From positions 2,790,001 through 2,854,000 of the forward strand of contig OZ244892.1 in the NCBI GenBank assembly GCA_965221465.1: a DNA stretch of 64,000 nucleotides, given 5' to 3'. Each line of letters starts with the position of its first letter. Within the stretch, counting starts at the first letter, position 1. Shown here piece after piece: positions 45,246 to 55,369 of this stretch. A program made the position numbers and the translations under genes. Below the pieces are notes generated by a model, which saw only the letters and a list, made by a program, of their open reading frames with translations, did not search any database and was not told the origin of the DNA. Source of the stretch: Azophilus sp965221465 (lineage in GTDB: Bacteria; Pseudomonadota; Gammaproteobacteria; Pseudomonadales; Azotimanducaceae).

Positions 45246-46016
45246 TCAATCGTCGCCGGCGCGCTGCATGGCGCCCAGCGTATTCTGCAGCCCTTCCATG
45301 ATCGAGACCGGCAGCGGAAAGACGATGGTGGAGCTCTTCTCCCCGGCGATTTCGGTGAGCGTCTGCAAATAGCGGAGCTGCATGGCCCCACCTTCCGCGC
45401 TCAGTTCCCGGGCGGCCTCGACCAGCTTCTCGGCCGCCTGCTGTTCGCCGTCGGCGTGGATGATCTTGGCGCGCCGTTCACGCTCTGCTTCCGCCTGCTT
45501 GGCGATGGCGCGAATCATGCTCTCGTCGATATCGACGTGCTTGATCTCGACGTTCGAAACCTTGATGCCCCACTGGTCGGTGGCCTGGTCGAGAATCGCC
45601 TGGATGTCCTGGTTGAGACGCTCCCGCTCGGCAAGCAGTTCGTCGAGTTCGTGCTGGCCGAGCACCGAGCGCAGCGTGGTCTGGGCGAGTTGGCCGGTGG
45701 CCTCCATGTACTGCTCGACATTGATGATGGCGCGCTGTGAATCCACCACCCGGAAGTAGAGCACGGCGTTGACCTTGACGGAGACATTGTCGCGCGTGAT
45801 GAGGTCTTGGGTGGGGATGTCGAGCACGACGGTGCGCAGGTCGACCCGCACCATCTGCTGGATGACGGGAATGATGATGATCAGGCCCGGGCCCTTGATC
45901 TTGTAGAAACGGCCGAGCATGAAGACGACCGCACGCTCGTACTCCCGGAGAATCCGGAACGCGCTCGCCAGGATGGCGATGATCACGACCATGACGATGC
46001 CGGTGAAAATTTCCAT
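45246..46016 (-). CDS. Slipin (stomatin-like SPFH protein)
   Basis: 256 residues. An N-terminal membrane hairpin is followed by the SPFH/band-7 domain (EYERAVVFMLGRFYKIKGPG, DLITRDNVSVKVNAVLYFRV) and a helical region with EAERERRAKI. Start ATG 46016 has GAGGA upstream. It is two bases from the end of the NfeD protease gene. Slipin-NfeD operons are widespread, and the protease is known in archaea to cleave stomatin; here that is by homology. Confidence 0.92.
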   Translation of the reverse strand: MEIFTGIVMVVIIAILASAFRILREYERAVVFMLGRFYKIKGPGLIIIIPVIQQMVRVDLRTVVLDIPTQDLITRDNVSVKVNAVLYFRVVDSQRAIINVEQYMEATGQLAQTTLRSVLGQHELDELLAERERLNQDIQAILDQATDQWGIKVSNVEIKHVDIDESMIRAIAKQAEAERERRAKIIHADGEQQAAEKLVEAARELSAEGGAMQLRYLQTLTEIAGEKSSTIVFPLPVSIMEGLQNTLGAMQRAGDD

Positions 46017-46018
46017 AG

Positions 46019-47515
46019 CTATTCCTCTTGTTCGTCCTGCCGTTCGACGGCAACGACCAGCCCGTCGACCCCGGTGATCCGTACCTTGTCGCCCTTGGCA
46101 AGGGGCACCGCGCTGTGCGCCTGCCAGATTTCGCCGAATACCTGCACGGCGCCCCGGCCCTGAAACGCTTCCAACACCCGGCCACTGTCGCCCACCATGC
46201 CCTCGACACCCGAGACCTGCCTCGCCCGACGGGCGCGCACTGCGGCGCCGACCACGAAAAAGGCGATACCACCGGTGACCGCAGCGAACCCGGCAATGAT
46301 GGCCAGCGGCAACTGGTACCCGGGCAGGTCGCTATCGACCAGAATGATGGAGCCGATGACGAAGGCGACGACGCCGCCGACGCCCAATACCCCATAGGTC
46401 GGTGTAATCGCCTCCAGCACCAGCATGCCGATGCCGACGGCGATGAGCGCCAGCCCCGCGTAGTTGACCGGCAGCATCTGCAGGCCGTAGGCGCCGAGCA
46501 GCAGGCAGATGATACCGGTGACCGCCGGGAACAGTATGCCCGGGTTGTAGAATTCGAGCATGAGCAGGTAGACCCCGACGATCAGCAACCCATAGGCGAT
46601 GGAGGGGTCGGTGATGACGGAAAGCAGCTCGTGGCGCCAGTCGGTCTCGACGCGCACCAGTTCGGCTTCGGCGGTGGCCAGCGTCAGCGTCTCGTCGCCG
46701 ACCTGCACCTCGCGGCCGTCCAGTTCCTCGAGCAGGCCGGCGAGATCCGGCGCCACCATGTCGATGACATTCTGTTCCAGCGCCGCGCTGGCGCGCAGGT
46801 TGTCGCCGTCGCGCACGGTCTTCTCGGCCCATTCGACGTTGCGCCCGCGCAACTCGGCCAGGCTCTGCAGATAGGCGACCGCATCGTTGACGACCTTGCG
46901 GGTCATGGCATCGGCGGGGGGCGGCGCCCGGTCCGGCTCGGCGGCGGAATCATCGGCTTCCTGCTGGCCGTTGGCGCCGTCATCGCCCTCCGCGTCATTG
47001 GCTTGTTGCGCTTCTTCCGCGCCATCCGCACCATCCGCACCCTCCTGCCCATCCGCGGGGTTCTCCTCGGCGGGGGGCAGGTTCCAGGGCGAGGGCGACC
47101 GCGGCGGCTGCTGCTGGGGCGCGATGCTGACCGGCGTCGACGAGCCGATATTGGTCGCCGGCGCCATGGCGGCGATGTGGCTCGCGTAGGCGATGTAGGT
47201 TCCCGCACTCGCGGCACGGGCACCGCTCGGCGATACGTAGGTGACGACGGGAATCTCGGATGCCAGAATCGCCTTGACGAGGTCGCGCATGGACTTGTCG
47301 AGCCCGCCGGGCGTGTCCATGCGAATCACCACCGCCTCGGCGCCGGCCTCGCCCGCATCCTCGATGGCACGGATCACCAGGTCGGCGCTCGCCGGCCCCA
47401 CGGCGCCGTCCAGGTCCACCAGCCAGACCGCGCCCTGATCGACTTGCTCGGCCGCGGGGCCGGAAATGGCTGCCGCCAGCCCCAGGGTCACGACGAATAC
47501 AAGCCAGCTACGCAT
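46019..47515 (-). CDS. NfeD-type membrane serine protease (ClpP-class) with acidic insert
   Basis: 498 residues: signal peptide, ClpP-like domain, four membrane helices and a C-terminal OB-like NfeD domain (VRITGVDGLVVAVER). The catalytic Ser is expected in PSGARAASAGTYIA near residue 95-102, and the Lys in TRKVVNDAVAYL. Between them is a long acidic and proline-rich insertion (from PQQQPPRSPSPW to AAEPDRAPPPAD), about 75 residues, not typical of the core family. The pair with slipin suggests membrane-protein quality control. Confidence 0.9.
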   Translation of the reverse strand: MRSWLVFVVTLGLAAAISGPAAEQVDQGAVWLVDLDGAVGPASADLVIRAIEDAGEAGAEAVVIRMDTPGGLDKSMRDLVKAILASEIPVVTYVSPSGARAASAGTYIAYASHIAAMAPATNIGSSTPVSIAPQQQPPRSPSPWNLPPAEENPADGQEGADGADGAEEAQQANDAEGDDGANGQQEADDSAAEPDRAPPPADAMTRKVVNDAVAYLQSLAELRGRNVEWAEKTVRDGDNLRASAALEQNVIDMVAPDLAGLLEELDGREVQVGDETLTLATAEAELVRVETDWRHELLSVITDPSIAYGLLIVGVYLLMLEFYNPGILFPAVTGIICLLLGAYGLQMLPVNYAGLALIAVGIGMLVLEAITPTYGVLGVGGVVAFVIGSIILVDSDLPGYQLPLAIIAGFAAVTGGIAFFVVGAAVRARRARQVSGVEGMVGDSGRVLEAFQGRGAVQVFGEIWQAHSAVPLAKGDKVRITGVDGLVVAVERQDEQEE

Positions 47516-47576
47516 TGCTGAAGACGGTTTCCACGACAGGGGCGATCTTACTCCAACCGCAATGCCGGGGCATACC

Positions 47577-47660
47577 TGGCCCGCATCCGTCACCAGCTTC
47601 CGTCGCCGCCGCGTTCGTCGCCAGGGCGTCGAGGCGCCGTGCTGCGCGGGCCGGGCCGCC
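47577..47660. repeat. Family B repeat, degenerate copy 8
   Basis: Starts CCCGCATCCGTCACCAGCTT and continues GTCGCCAGGGCGTCGAGGCG. The right end is not recognisable. It fills part of the gap upstream of the NfeD gene. Confidence 0.6.
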
Positions 47661-47788
47661 GGAAAGCGATGCGCATCGGCCGGGTCAGGCGATTTCACCA
47701 CGCCGCGGCCTTTTCCTACAGACGGCGCTCGTTCGGTGATCGACAATTCAGGGCGATTTCGGCGACAATTCAGCCAGAGGAACCGATC

Positions 47789-48172
47789 ATGAATTACGAG
47801 TTCGTCACCACCATCGCCACCATTGTGCTGGTCGGCGCCAGTATTGCGGCTGTCATTCTGCAGGCCTTGAAGGCCCATTCGGATTTGACGGACGCAAGGT
47901 TCGACAGAATCGATAAACGATTCGAACAAGTCGATCAGCGGTTCAAACTGATCGATCAGCGGTTCGAGCAGGTCGATCAACGGTTCGAGAAGATCGACCA
48001 GCGCATGGAAAAGTTCGAAGAACGGTTCTACGAAATCCAGAAGGAATTCACGAGAATCCAGAAAGAATTCAACATCGTGCATTCGGCCATCGCCCGGCTC
48101 GCAGGTCTGCTCGAAGGCGCCGGCGCCTCCATCCCAGCCGGAACCGTGCCCAAAATGGATCGTCAGGCTTGA
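47789..48172 (+). CDS. Membrane-anchored heptad-repeat protein
   Basis: 127 residues from ATG 47789 with AGAGGAA upstream. A membrane helix (TIVLVGASIAAVILQAL) is followed by seven-residue units, RFEQVDQ, RFKLIDQ, RFEQVDQ, RFEKIDQ and related, forming a regular coiled coil. Third protein of this layout in the window. Function unknown. Confidence 0.6.
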   Translation: MNYEFVTTIATIVLVGASIAAVILQALKAHSDLTDARFDRIDKRFEQVDQRFKLIDQRFEQVDQRFEKIDQRMEKFEERFYEIQKEFTRIQKEFNIVHSAIARLAGLLEGAGASIPAGTVPKMDRQA

Positions 48173-48188
48173 CGAACGCCGTTGCGGG

Positions 48189-49841
<1,653 letters not shown>

Positions 49842-49887
49842 GAATATTCATCCTCCGGAATCGGTACTTGGCCCGACCCATTCATGA

Positions 49888-49925
49888 CTAGGCGGATGCG
49901 GCCGTCAATGGCAGCGAAACCACGT
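49888..49925. repeat. Family D repeat, copy 4
   Basis: GATGCGGCCGTCAATGGCAG followed by CGAAACCACG. Same motif as the copies near 20 and 3165. It lies in the space between the two acyl-CoA ligase genes. Confidence 0.5.
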
Positions 49926-50004
49926 TCGTTCACGAACGGGGGCGGTCAGGTCGGGGAGTTTAGCGGTTTGTCTTCGTTTGGAAAGGCCGCCGCCCCTGCA
50001 AGCC

Positions 50005-51618
50005 TCAGGCTTCCGCCAGTGCGGCTGCCCTGGCCCACTTGTAGTCGGCCTTGCCGTTGGGCGCCCGCTGCACCCGGTCGACGAACAGGATGCGCCTCGG
50101 CAGCTTGTAGCCGGCCAGGTGACCCCGGGTGAACTCGATGACGTCGCCTTCACCGGGGCCGTCTTCGCCCAAACAGGAAGCCACCGCCACCACCCGCTCG
50201 CCGAAACGGTCGTCCGGCACACCCACGACCAGGCAATCGGCGATGTCCGGGTGGCGCTTCACCGCCTCTTCCACCTCTTCGGGAAACACCTTCTCCCCGG
50301 CAGTGTTGATGCAGACGCTGCCGCGCCCGAGCAGCTTGATCGTGCCGTCCGCCTCCACCGTGGCGAAGTCGCCGGGGAAGCTGTAGCGCACGCCGTTTAT
50401 CTCCCGGAACGTGGCGGCGCTCTTGGCCGGGTCCTTGTAGTAGCCGATCGGCACCAAGCCGCTGGTGGCGACCATGCCCATTTCGCCGGAGCCGGGTTGC
50501 ACCTCCCGGTCGTCTTCCGTGAATACCTTGACGCCCTGGTTGAGCGCGAAGCTGGCGGTCTGCGCGGGCGCGTCACGGGTCGCCATGCTGACACCCATGC
50601 CGCCCTCGGTAGAACCCATCATGTCCGCGAGGACCATGTCGTGGTGTTCGAGCAAGCCCTGCTTGGTCTCCGCGCTCCACATGACACCACTCGACATGAT
50701 CTGCCGGACGCTCGAGATGTCGTAAGGCCTGCCCCGTTCAGCGGCATCGTCCAGGGCGGCCAGCATGGGCTTGGCAAACGCATCGCCGACGATGACGATG
50801 TCCGTTACCCGGCGCCGCTCCACCAGGGACCACAACAGCTCAGGGTCGAGCCCCAATTGCGGCGTCAGCACGATCGCTCCGCCCATGGACATGTGCACGA
50901 AGCAGGCGAGCCACATGCCGGTGCCGTGCATCAGGGGGCAGGCGCAGAGCACAACGGACCGGTTCTCGCCCAAGGCCTCCATGAGTGCCGGCACATCGTT
51001 CGGGGAATTCAGGGGCTGATACCCCTGCGCGGTCGCCGACATGTTCAGCAGGCCCGCACAGAAGTCGCCGTTCGGGTACATCACCCCCTTGGGCATGCCC
51101 GTCGTCCCTCCGGTATAGAGCATGTAGACGTCTGCCGCATCGCGCGAAATCCGCTCCATGGGTTCGGCGCCAGCGAGCGCCTCTTCGAAATCGAGCGAAC
51201 CCGGCAGCAGCGGCTCGGTGCCGTCATCGACCTGGATGCAGGTCTTCAATGCGGGCAGCCGCTCCCGTATCGCCTCGATGCGCGAGGCGTAGCAGGCCTG
51301 GTAGACGAGCACTTCCGTATCCGAGTTGTCCAGCAGGTAGACGAGTTCGTCCGCGGTGTAGCGGTAGTTGACGTTGATCGGGCAGGCTCGCAGCTTGAAG
51401 GCGGCATACTGGGCTTCGAGGTACTCCGTGCAGTTGTGCAGGTAGATGCCGACCTTGGTGTCCCGGCCCGCGCCGGCCGCCCGGTACACCGACGCCAGCC
51501 GCGCGGCGCGCTCGTCGTACTCGGCCCAGGTGCGTACCGTGTCGCCGCAATACACGGCCGGCCGGTCGCCGATGACGTCGGCAATCGCTTCCCATACCGT
51601 CGCGAAGTGAAACTCCAT
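50005..51618 (-). CDS. Acyl-CoA synthetase (ANL superfamily)
   Basis: 537 residues with YTGGTTGMPKGVMYP, STEGG in place of the usual TE-site, DFATVEADGTIKLLGRG and the terminal NGKADYKWA carrying the catalytic Lys. It is distinct from its neighbour, with low similarity by eye, and closer to the group annotated as steroid or aromatic-acid CoA ligases. Start ATG 51618 follows GGAGGGG. The acid substrate is unknown. Confidence 0.88.
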   Translation of the reverse strand: MEFHFATVWEAIADVIGDRPAVYCGDTVRTWAEYDERAARLASVYRAAGAGRDTKVGIYLHNCTEYLEAQYAAFKLRACPINVNYRYTADELVYLLDNSDTEVLVYQACYASRIEAIRERLPALKTCIQVDDGTEPLLPGSLDFEEALAGAEPMERISRDAADVYMLYTGGTTGMPKGVMYPNGDFCAGLLNMSATAQGYQPLNSPNDVPALMEALGENRSVVLCACPLMHGTGMWLACFVHMSMGGAIVLTPQLGLDPELLWSLVERRRVTDIVIVGDAFAKPMLAALDDAAERGRPYDISSVRQIMSSGVMWSAETKQGLLEHHDMVLADMMGSTEGGMGVSMATRDAPAQTASFALNQGVKVFTEDDREVQPGSGEMGMVATSGLVPIGYYKDPAKSAATFREINGVRYSFPGDFATVEADGTIKLLGRGSVCINTAGEKVFPEEVEEAVKRHPDIADCLVVGVPDDRFGERVVAVASCLGEDGPGEGDVIEFTRGHLAGYKLPRRILFVDRVQRAPNGKADYKWARAAALAEA

Positions 51619-51727
51619 CTATTACCCCTCCAGACCAATCATTGGCGAAATCCGCCAGACCCGGTTACTACACCCTCACATTCTGTCGAAACAGGGTGCG
51701 AGTATCCACCCGAGTCGGCCGCACAGG

Positions 51728-51832
51728 CAACGCGGGGAACTGTTCCTTCGATCCGGCTCCGAGAATCGGTATGCGGTACGTGCATACGGCGCACCAGGCG
51801 GAGGCGGCGTTCCTGGCACGGATCTTGTAGGT
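51728..51832 (+). repeat. Family A element, partial copy A5
   Basis: Left arm only: CCTTCGATCCGGCTCCGAGA then a run like A3 to GCGCACCAGGCGGAGG. Neither the right arm nor the AT-rich end is present. It lies upstream of the small membrane-protein gene. Confidence 0.65.
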
Positions 51833-51843
51833 GTCCGTTCGAG

Positions 51844-52056
51844 ATGGAAAAGGATACGGACGTGAACGCAGACAATTCGGGCTTTCGGCTCTCGAGAATC
51901 AGTCATCCCCGCGCATCGCTCTGGGCAATGATTCTGCTGCTGGTGGTGTTTCTGGGGTTTGGCCTGGCAGCCCAGGCATATGTTCCGGCGATCGAGCCGG
52001 TCGCCTTCGAATTCACCGGGCTGACGGCAATGGGCTCTGATTCGACAATAGACTAA
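51844..52056 (+). CDS. Small single-pass membrane protein
   Basis: 70 residues with one hydrophobic helix (ASLWAMILLLVVFLGFGLAA) near residues 25-44. No family recognised. The last codons overlap the OxyR-like site before dps. Small size makes the call tentative. Confidence 0.4.
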   Translation: MEKDTDVNADNSGFRLSRISHPRASLWAMILLLVVFLGFGLAAQAYVPAIEPVAFEFTGLTAMGSDSTID

Positions 52057-52084
52057 AACTATCGATTCAATAAAAACAATTGTC
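52048..52084 (+). promoter_or_regulatory. OxyR-like site upstream of dps
   Basis: ATAG-N7-CTAT at 52048-52062 matches one half of the OxyR tetramer site. Seven bases later a weaker second half (52070-52084) retains the ATA start. It lies about 60-95 bp before the dps start codon, as expected for activation. Confidence 0.5.
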
Positions 52085-52143
52085 TTTGAATAAGGCTCAC
52101 GGGGCCTCACAATGGCCTGCGTACACCGGCCAAGGAGCCCGAC

Positions 52144-52614
52144 ATGAGCGAGAACATCAACATCGGTATCGACGATGCGGCCCGCGCGGACATCGCCTCC
52201 GGGCTGAAGCGCCTGCTCGCCGATACCTACACCCTGTATCTCAAGACGCACAACTATCACTGGAATGTCACCGGCCCGCGTTTCCGCGACCTGCATCTCC
52301 TGTGGGAAGAGCAGTACACGGAACTTGCCGTGGCCGTGGACGATGTGGCCGAGCGCATCCGCACCCTCGGACACCCGGCGCCCGGCACCTATCGGGAATT
52401 TGCGGAACTCACCAGCATCGACGAGCCGGATGCCGTGCTCGATGCCGAGGGCATGCTGCGCGACCTGATCGCCGCCCAGGAAACCGTCGTGCGCACGGCG
52501 CGCGAGATTCTGCCGCCGGCCCAGGATGCCGGCGACGAGTCGAGCGCCAGCCTGATTGCCGACCGCATGGTCGTCCACGAGAAGGCCGCCTGGATGCTGA
52601 GGAGCCTGCTGTAG
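52144..52614 (+). CDS. dps: Dps ferritin-like DNA-protection protein
   Basis: 156 residues, standard length. Ferroxidase-site residues are in THNYHWNVTGPRF and the DDVAERIRTLG helix. The N-terminus is short, without the lysine-rich tail of E. coli Dps. It forms a dodecamer that oxidises ferrous iron with hydrogen peroxide. The upstream OxyR-like site fits peroxide induction, the established regulation in enterobacteria. Confidence 0.95.
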   Translation: MSENINIGIDDAARADIASGLKRLLADTYTLYLKTHNYHWNVTGPRFRDLHLLWEEQYTELAVAVDDVAERIRTLGHPAPGTYREFAELTSIDEPDAVLDAEGMLRDLIAAQETVVRTAREILPPAQDAGDESSASLIADRMVVHEKAAWMLRSLL

Positions 52615-52636
52615 TCGCGGAGCCTCGCTCAGTTCG

Positions 52637-52706
52637 CGTCCGGCACCAGCTTCCTGCTGCGGACGCTGACGCACTCGCCAGGAAAGCTGGTGACGGATGC
52701 GGGCTC
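52637..52706. repeat. Family B repeat, short copy 9
   Basis: Ends GTCCGGCACCAGCTTCCTGC and GAAAGCTGGTGACGGATGCG about 70 bp apart. Both ends carry AGCTT in place of AACTT, a matched change in the inverted repeat. It lies between dps and the amidotransferase gene, convergent 3' ends. Confidence 0.8.
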
Positions 52707-52708
52707 GC

Positions 52709-53410
52709 TCAGCGGCGGCAGAAGTTGATGATCCAGCGGCCGACGGCTGCCGGGTCGATGTTCTCCTCGAGGGATGCGACACCGGCCTGGTAGGTCTCTT
52801 CGCCGAGCAGTTCCCGGCGCATGTTCATCAGGTCTCTCGAGTACGGTTTGCGGAACTCCGGATGCCCCTGAAAGGCAAGCACCCCGTCGCCCCAGGTGAA
52901 GCCCGCAATCGGGCAGAACTCGTTGGTCGCGATCAGTTCGGCGCCGTCGGGCAGGCGGGTCACCTGGTCCTTGTGGCTCGACAACAGCCGGAAACGACTC
53001 AGCCGCGGGTCGAGCCAGGGCGCGTCGGTCAGGATTCGGCTTTCGTGCACGCCCACCGCCCAGCCCGGGGCCGGGCTCGTCTCGCCGCCGAAGAAATGCG
53101 CGATCAACTGGTGCCCGAAACAGATGCCCACGACCTTGCTGCCCGCATCGAGGGCCTTGCCCACGAAGCCGGCCAGTTCCGCAATCCAGGGGTCGTCGTC
53201 GTAGACGCTCTGGCGGCTGCCGGTAATGACATAGGCATCGCAGGCGCCCGGCTCGGGATAGTCTGCCTGCGTGCAGTCGATGGTGTCGAATTCGAGGGAC
53301 ACCCCTTCCGCCGCGTCTGTCAGCAGGTCTTCGAACATCTGCGGGTAGTCGCCGTGCCGGCCCCGGAAACGCTCCATCACCCGGTCGGTCTGCAGGATGC
53401 CGAACCGCAT
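52709..53410 (-). CDS. Class I glutamine amidotransferase domain protein
   Basis: 233 residues. The nucleophile elbow is GICFGHQ with the catalytic Cys near 96, and the His-Glu pair is in FQGHPEF. Stand-alone GATase1 proteins of this size beside a glutamine-synthetase-like gene often hydrolyse gamma-glutamyl compounds. Its gene follows that synthetase by four bases. Reaction inferred. Confidence 0.85.
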   Translation of the reverse strand: MRFGILQTDRVMERFRGRHGDYPQMFEDLLTDAAEGVSLEFDTIDCTQADYPEPGACDAYVITGSRQSVYDDDPWIAELAGFVGKALDAGSKVVGICFGHQLIAHFFGGETSPAPGWAVGVHESRILTDAPWLDPRLSRFRLLSSHKDQVTRLPDGAELIATNEFCPIAGFTWGDGVLAFQGHPEFRKPYSRDLMNMRRELLGEETYQAGVASLEENIDPAAVGRWIINFCRR

Positions 53411-53414
53411 CTCG

Positions 53415-54809
53415 TTACACGATCTCGAAGTAGCGCCCGAGCTGCCAGCTGTTCACGTGACGCTCGTATTCCCGGCACTCCCAGTACCGGCTCATCGCAA
53501 AGTGCTCGACAAACGCATCGCCAAGCGTGCGGCGCGCCCCGGATGAGGCCAGGAAGCGGTCCGCCGCCGCGCGCAGTTGACCCGGAAACCGGCGCCGGTC
53601 GGCGGCCGGCAAGGCATCCTCGACGTCGTAGGCGTTGCCGGTGACGGCGGCATCGGGTTGCAGGTCTTCCTCGATACCCTGCAGCACCGCGGCTACCGTC
53701 GCCGCCGCGGCGAGATACGGGTTCGCATCCGCACCCGGCACGCGGTTCTCGATACGCTGGCTCGAACTGCCGCCGCCGATGACGCGCAACGCGGCGGTGC
53801 GGTTGTCGAGGCCCCAGGTCGCCGCCGTCGGTGCCCAGGCGCCCTTCACCAGCCGGGTATAGCTGTTGACGGTAGGCGCCATCATGGCCAGGTAGTCGCC
53901 GAGGTAGTGCTGCAGGCCCGCCACGGCGTTGCGCTGCAGTGCCGACATTCCGGCATCGTCCCCGGCGTCGAAGAAGCGGTTTTCGCCCCTGGCATCGAGC
54001 AGGCTGAAGTGGAAGTGGCCGCTCTGGCCGGGATAGTCCATCGACCACTTGGCCATGAACGTCGCCATGAGCCCCCGCTTCTGGAAGAACGCCTTGGCGA
54101 AGGTCTTGAAGAGATTGGCGCGGTCCGCCGCCTCGACACCGTCCCGGGCTTTCAGCGCGGCTTCCCAGACGCCCGGCCCGGTTTCGCAGTGCAGCCCCTC
54201 CAGGTCGAGGTCCAGCGACCCGCAATAGTCCATCAGGCCGGTGAACAGGTCGGACTGCGCCGACGAGCGCAGCACCGAATAGCCGAAGTTGCCCGGTGTC
54301 AGCGGCTCGAGGTTTCGATAGCCCTTGTCGCGCACGCTGTGCGGTGTTTCCGCGAAGACGAAAAACTCGTATTCGAAACCCGAACGCAAGGCCAGCCCAC
54401 GCTCGGCGAGCCGGTCGAGCAAACCCTTTAGCAGCGTGCGCGGACACAGCGGGTGGGCGCCGCCGTCCCGGTCGGCGAACTCGCCGATAAAATACGGGCA
54501 AGCTTCGTCCGCGAGCCATCGTTCCGTATCGGCCAGCAGCCGATAGCGGGCATCGGGAAACCCCGTATGCCAGCCCGTGTGGCGCGCCTCATCGTAGAGA
54601 ACGTCGTCGAGGTCCCACCCGAATACGCAATCGCAGAAGCCGCCGCCCCGTTGCATCAGCGACGCGAACTTGTCCAGGTTGACGTACTTGCCGCGGATGA
54701 CGCCGTCGAGATCGGTCAGGCCGAGCTTGACCCGGGAGACGCCCCGTTCGCGGTACCCTGCGAGCTTCTGCTGCAACAGGCCGGCGCTGTCGAGCCCTTC
54801 TTCAATCAT
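53415..54809 (-). CDS. Glutamine-synthetase-family ligase (PuuA-like)
   Basis: 464 residues, glutamine synthetase fold: FEYEFFVF with metal-binding Glu residues, GHFHFSLLDA, NSYTRLVKGAWAPTAATWG and the R-E-R-type ENRVPGADANPYL. The pattern matches the gamma-glutamyl-amine synthetase branch rather than true GlnA: it lacks the adenylylation-loop sequence and is shorter at the end. It would join glutamate to an amine using ATP. Paired with the amidotransferase it could form a gamma-glutamylation route for polyamine or amine use; the amine is unknown. Confidence 0.85.
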   Translation of the reverse strand: MIEEGLDSAGLLQQKLAGYRERGVSRVKLGLTDLDGVIRGKYVNLDKFASLMQRGGGFCDCVFGWDLDDVLYDEARHTGWHTGFPDARYRLLADTERWLADEACPYFIGEFADRDGGAHPLCPRTLLKGLLDRLAERGLALRSGFEYEFFVFAETPHSVRDKGYRNLEPLTPGNFGYSVLRSSAQSDLFTGLMDYCGSLDLDLEGLHCETGPGVWEAALKARDGVEAADRANLFKTFAKAFFQKRGLMATFMAKWSMDYPGQSGHFHFSLLDARGENRFFDAGDDAGMSALQRNAVAGLQHYLGDYLAMMAPTVNSYTRLVKGAWAPTAATWGLDNRTAALRVIGGGSSSQRIENRVPGADANPYLAAAATVAAVLQGIEEDLQPDAAVTGNAYDVEDALPAADRRRFPGQLRAAADRFLASSGARRTLGDAFVEHFAMSRYWECREYERHVNSWQLGRYFEIV

Positions 54810-54877
54810 GCCGGCAACAACGGAACGGTGGCTGCGGATGTGTTCCCGGCAGGGCGCCTTTCGCGGGTAACGGTCAG

Positions 54878-55042
54878 CCCGTATCCATCACCAACTTCCT
54901 GCTGCGGACGCCGATGCACTCGCCCTGCGCGGCCGTGTGATCGGTATACGAGGGGTATCCCCTCGCGCAGGACGGCGCGTTTTGCTTCAGCGACGATACG
55001 TCGACGCCCTCGCGACGAAAGTTGGTGACGGATGCCGGTCAG
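54878..55042. repeat. Family B repeat, medium copy 10, and surrounding gap
   Basis: Two-ended form of about 165 bp: left CCATCACCAACTTCCTGC, right GAAAGTTGGTGACGGATGCC, with an internal palindrome GAGGGGTATCCCCTC. The 54810-55369 gap also has an unusually AT-rich stretch (55140-55195), probably part of the leftward synthetase promoter region; no gene is supported there. Confidence 0.8.
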
Positions 55043-55369
55043 GGTCATGGCCCTTTCCTGTGGATAACTTGTTGGATAACTCGCGGAGAAATTCGCATAT
55101 CGGCCCGCAAACGGCAAGCGGCGACCTGTTGAACGCCGACCACAAATGCAAACATATCCTTATATATCAATATTTTAACGGATTTTGGCCGAATAGCGCG
55201 CGCATCGCCTGGTGCGGTGTTCCAGAGGCATGTCGGGGCGCGAAAGGTGTGCATAAGGAATGCCCCGGGGCCAGCCATGAGAAATCGTCGCCCACCAGCA
55301 GCTTGCGCGAGTTAACGGATTGATGTGCCGTGGTTTTCCGGTTCAGACGCTTGTCGGCAAGTGCACGAA

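Noticed and set aside
55140..55195. AT-rich stretch as a replication origin
   Set aside because: No DnaA-box cluster or origin-linked gene nearby; more likely promoter-region sequence.
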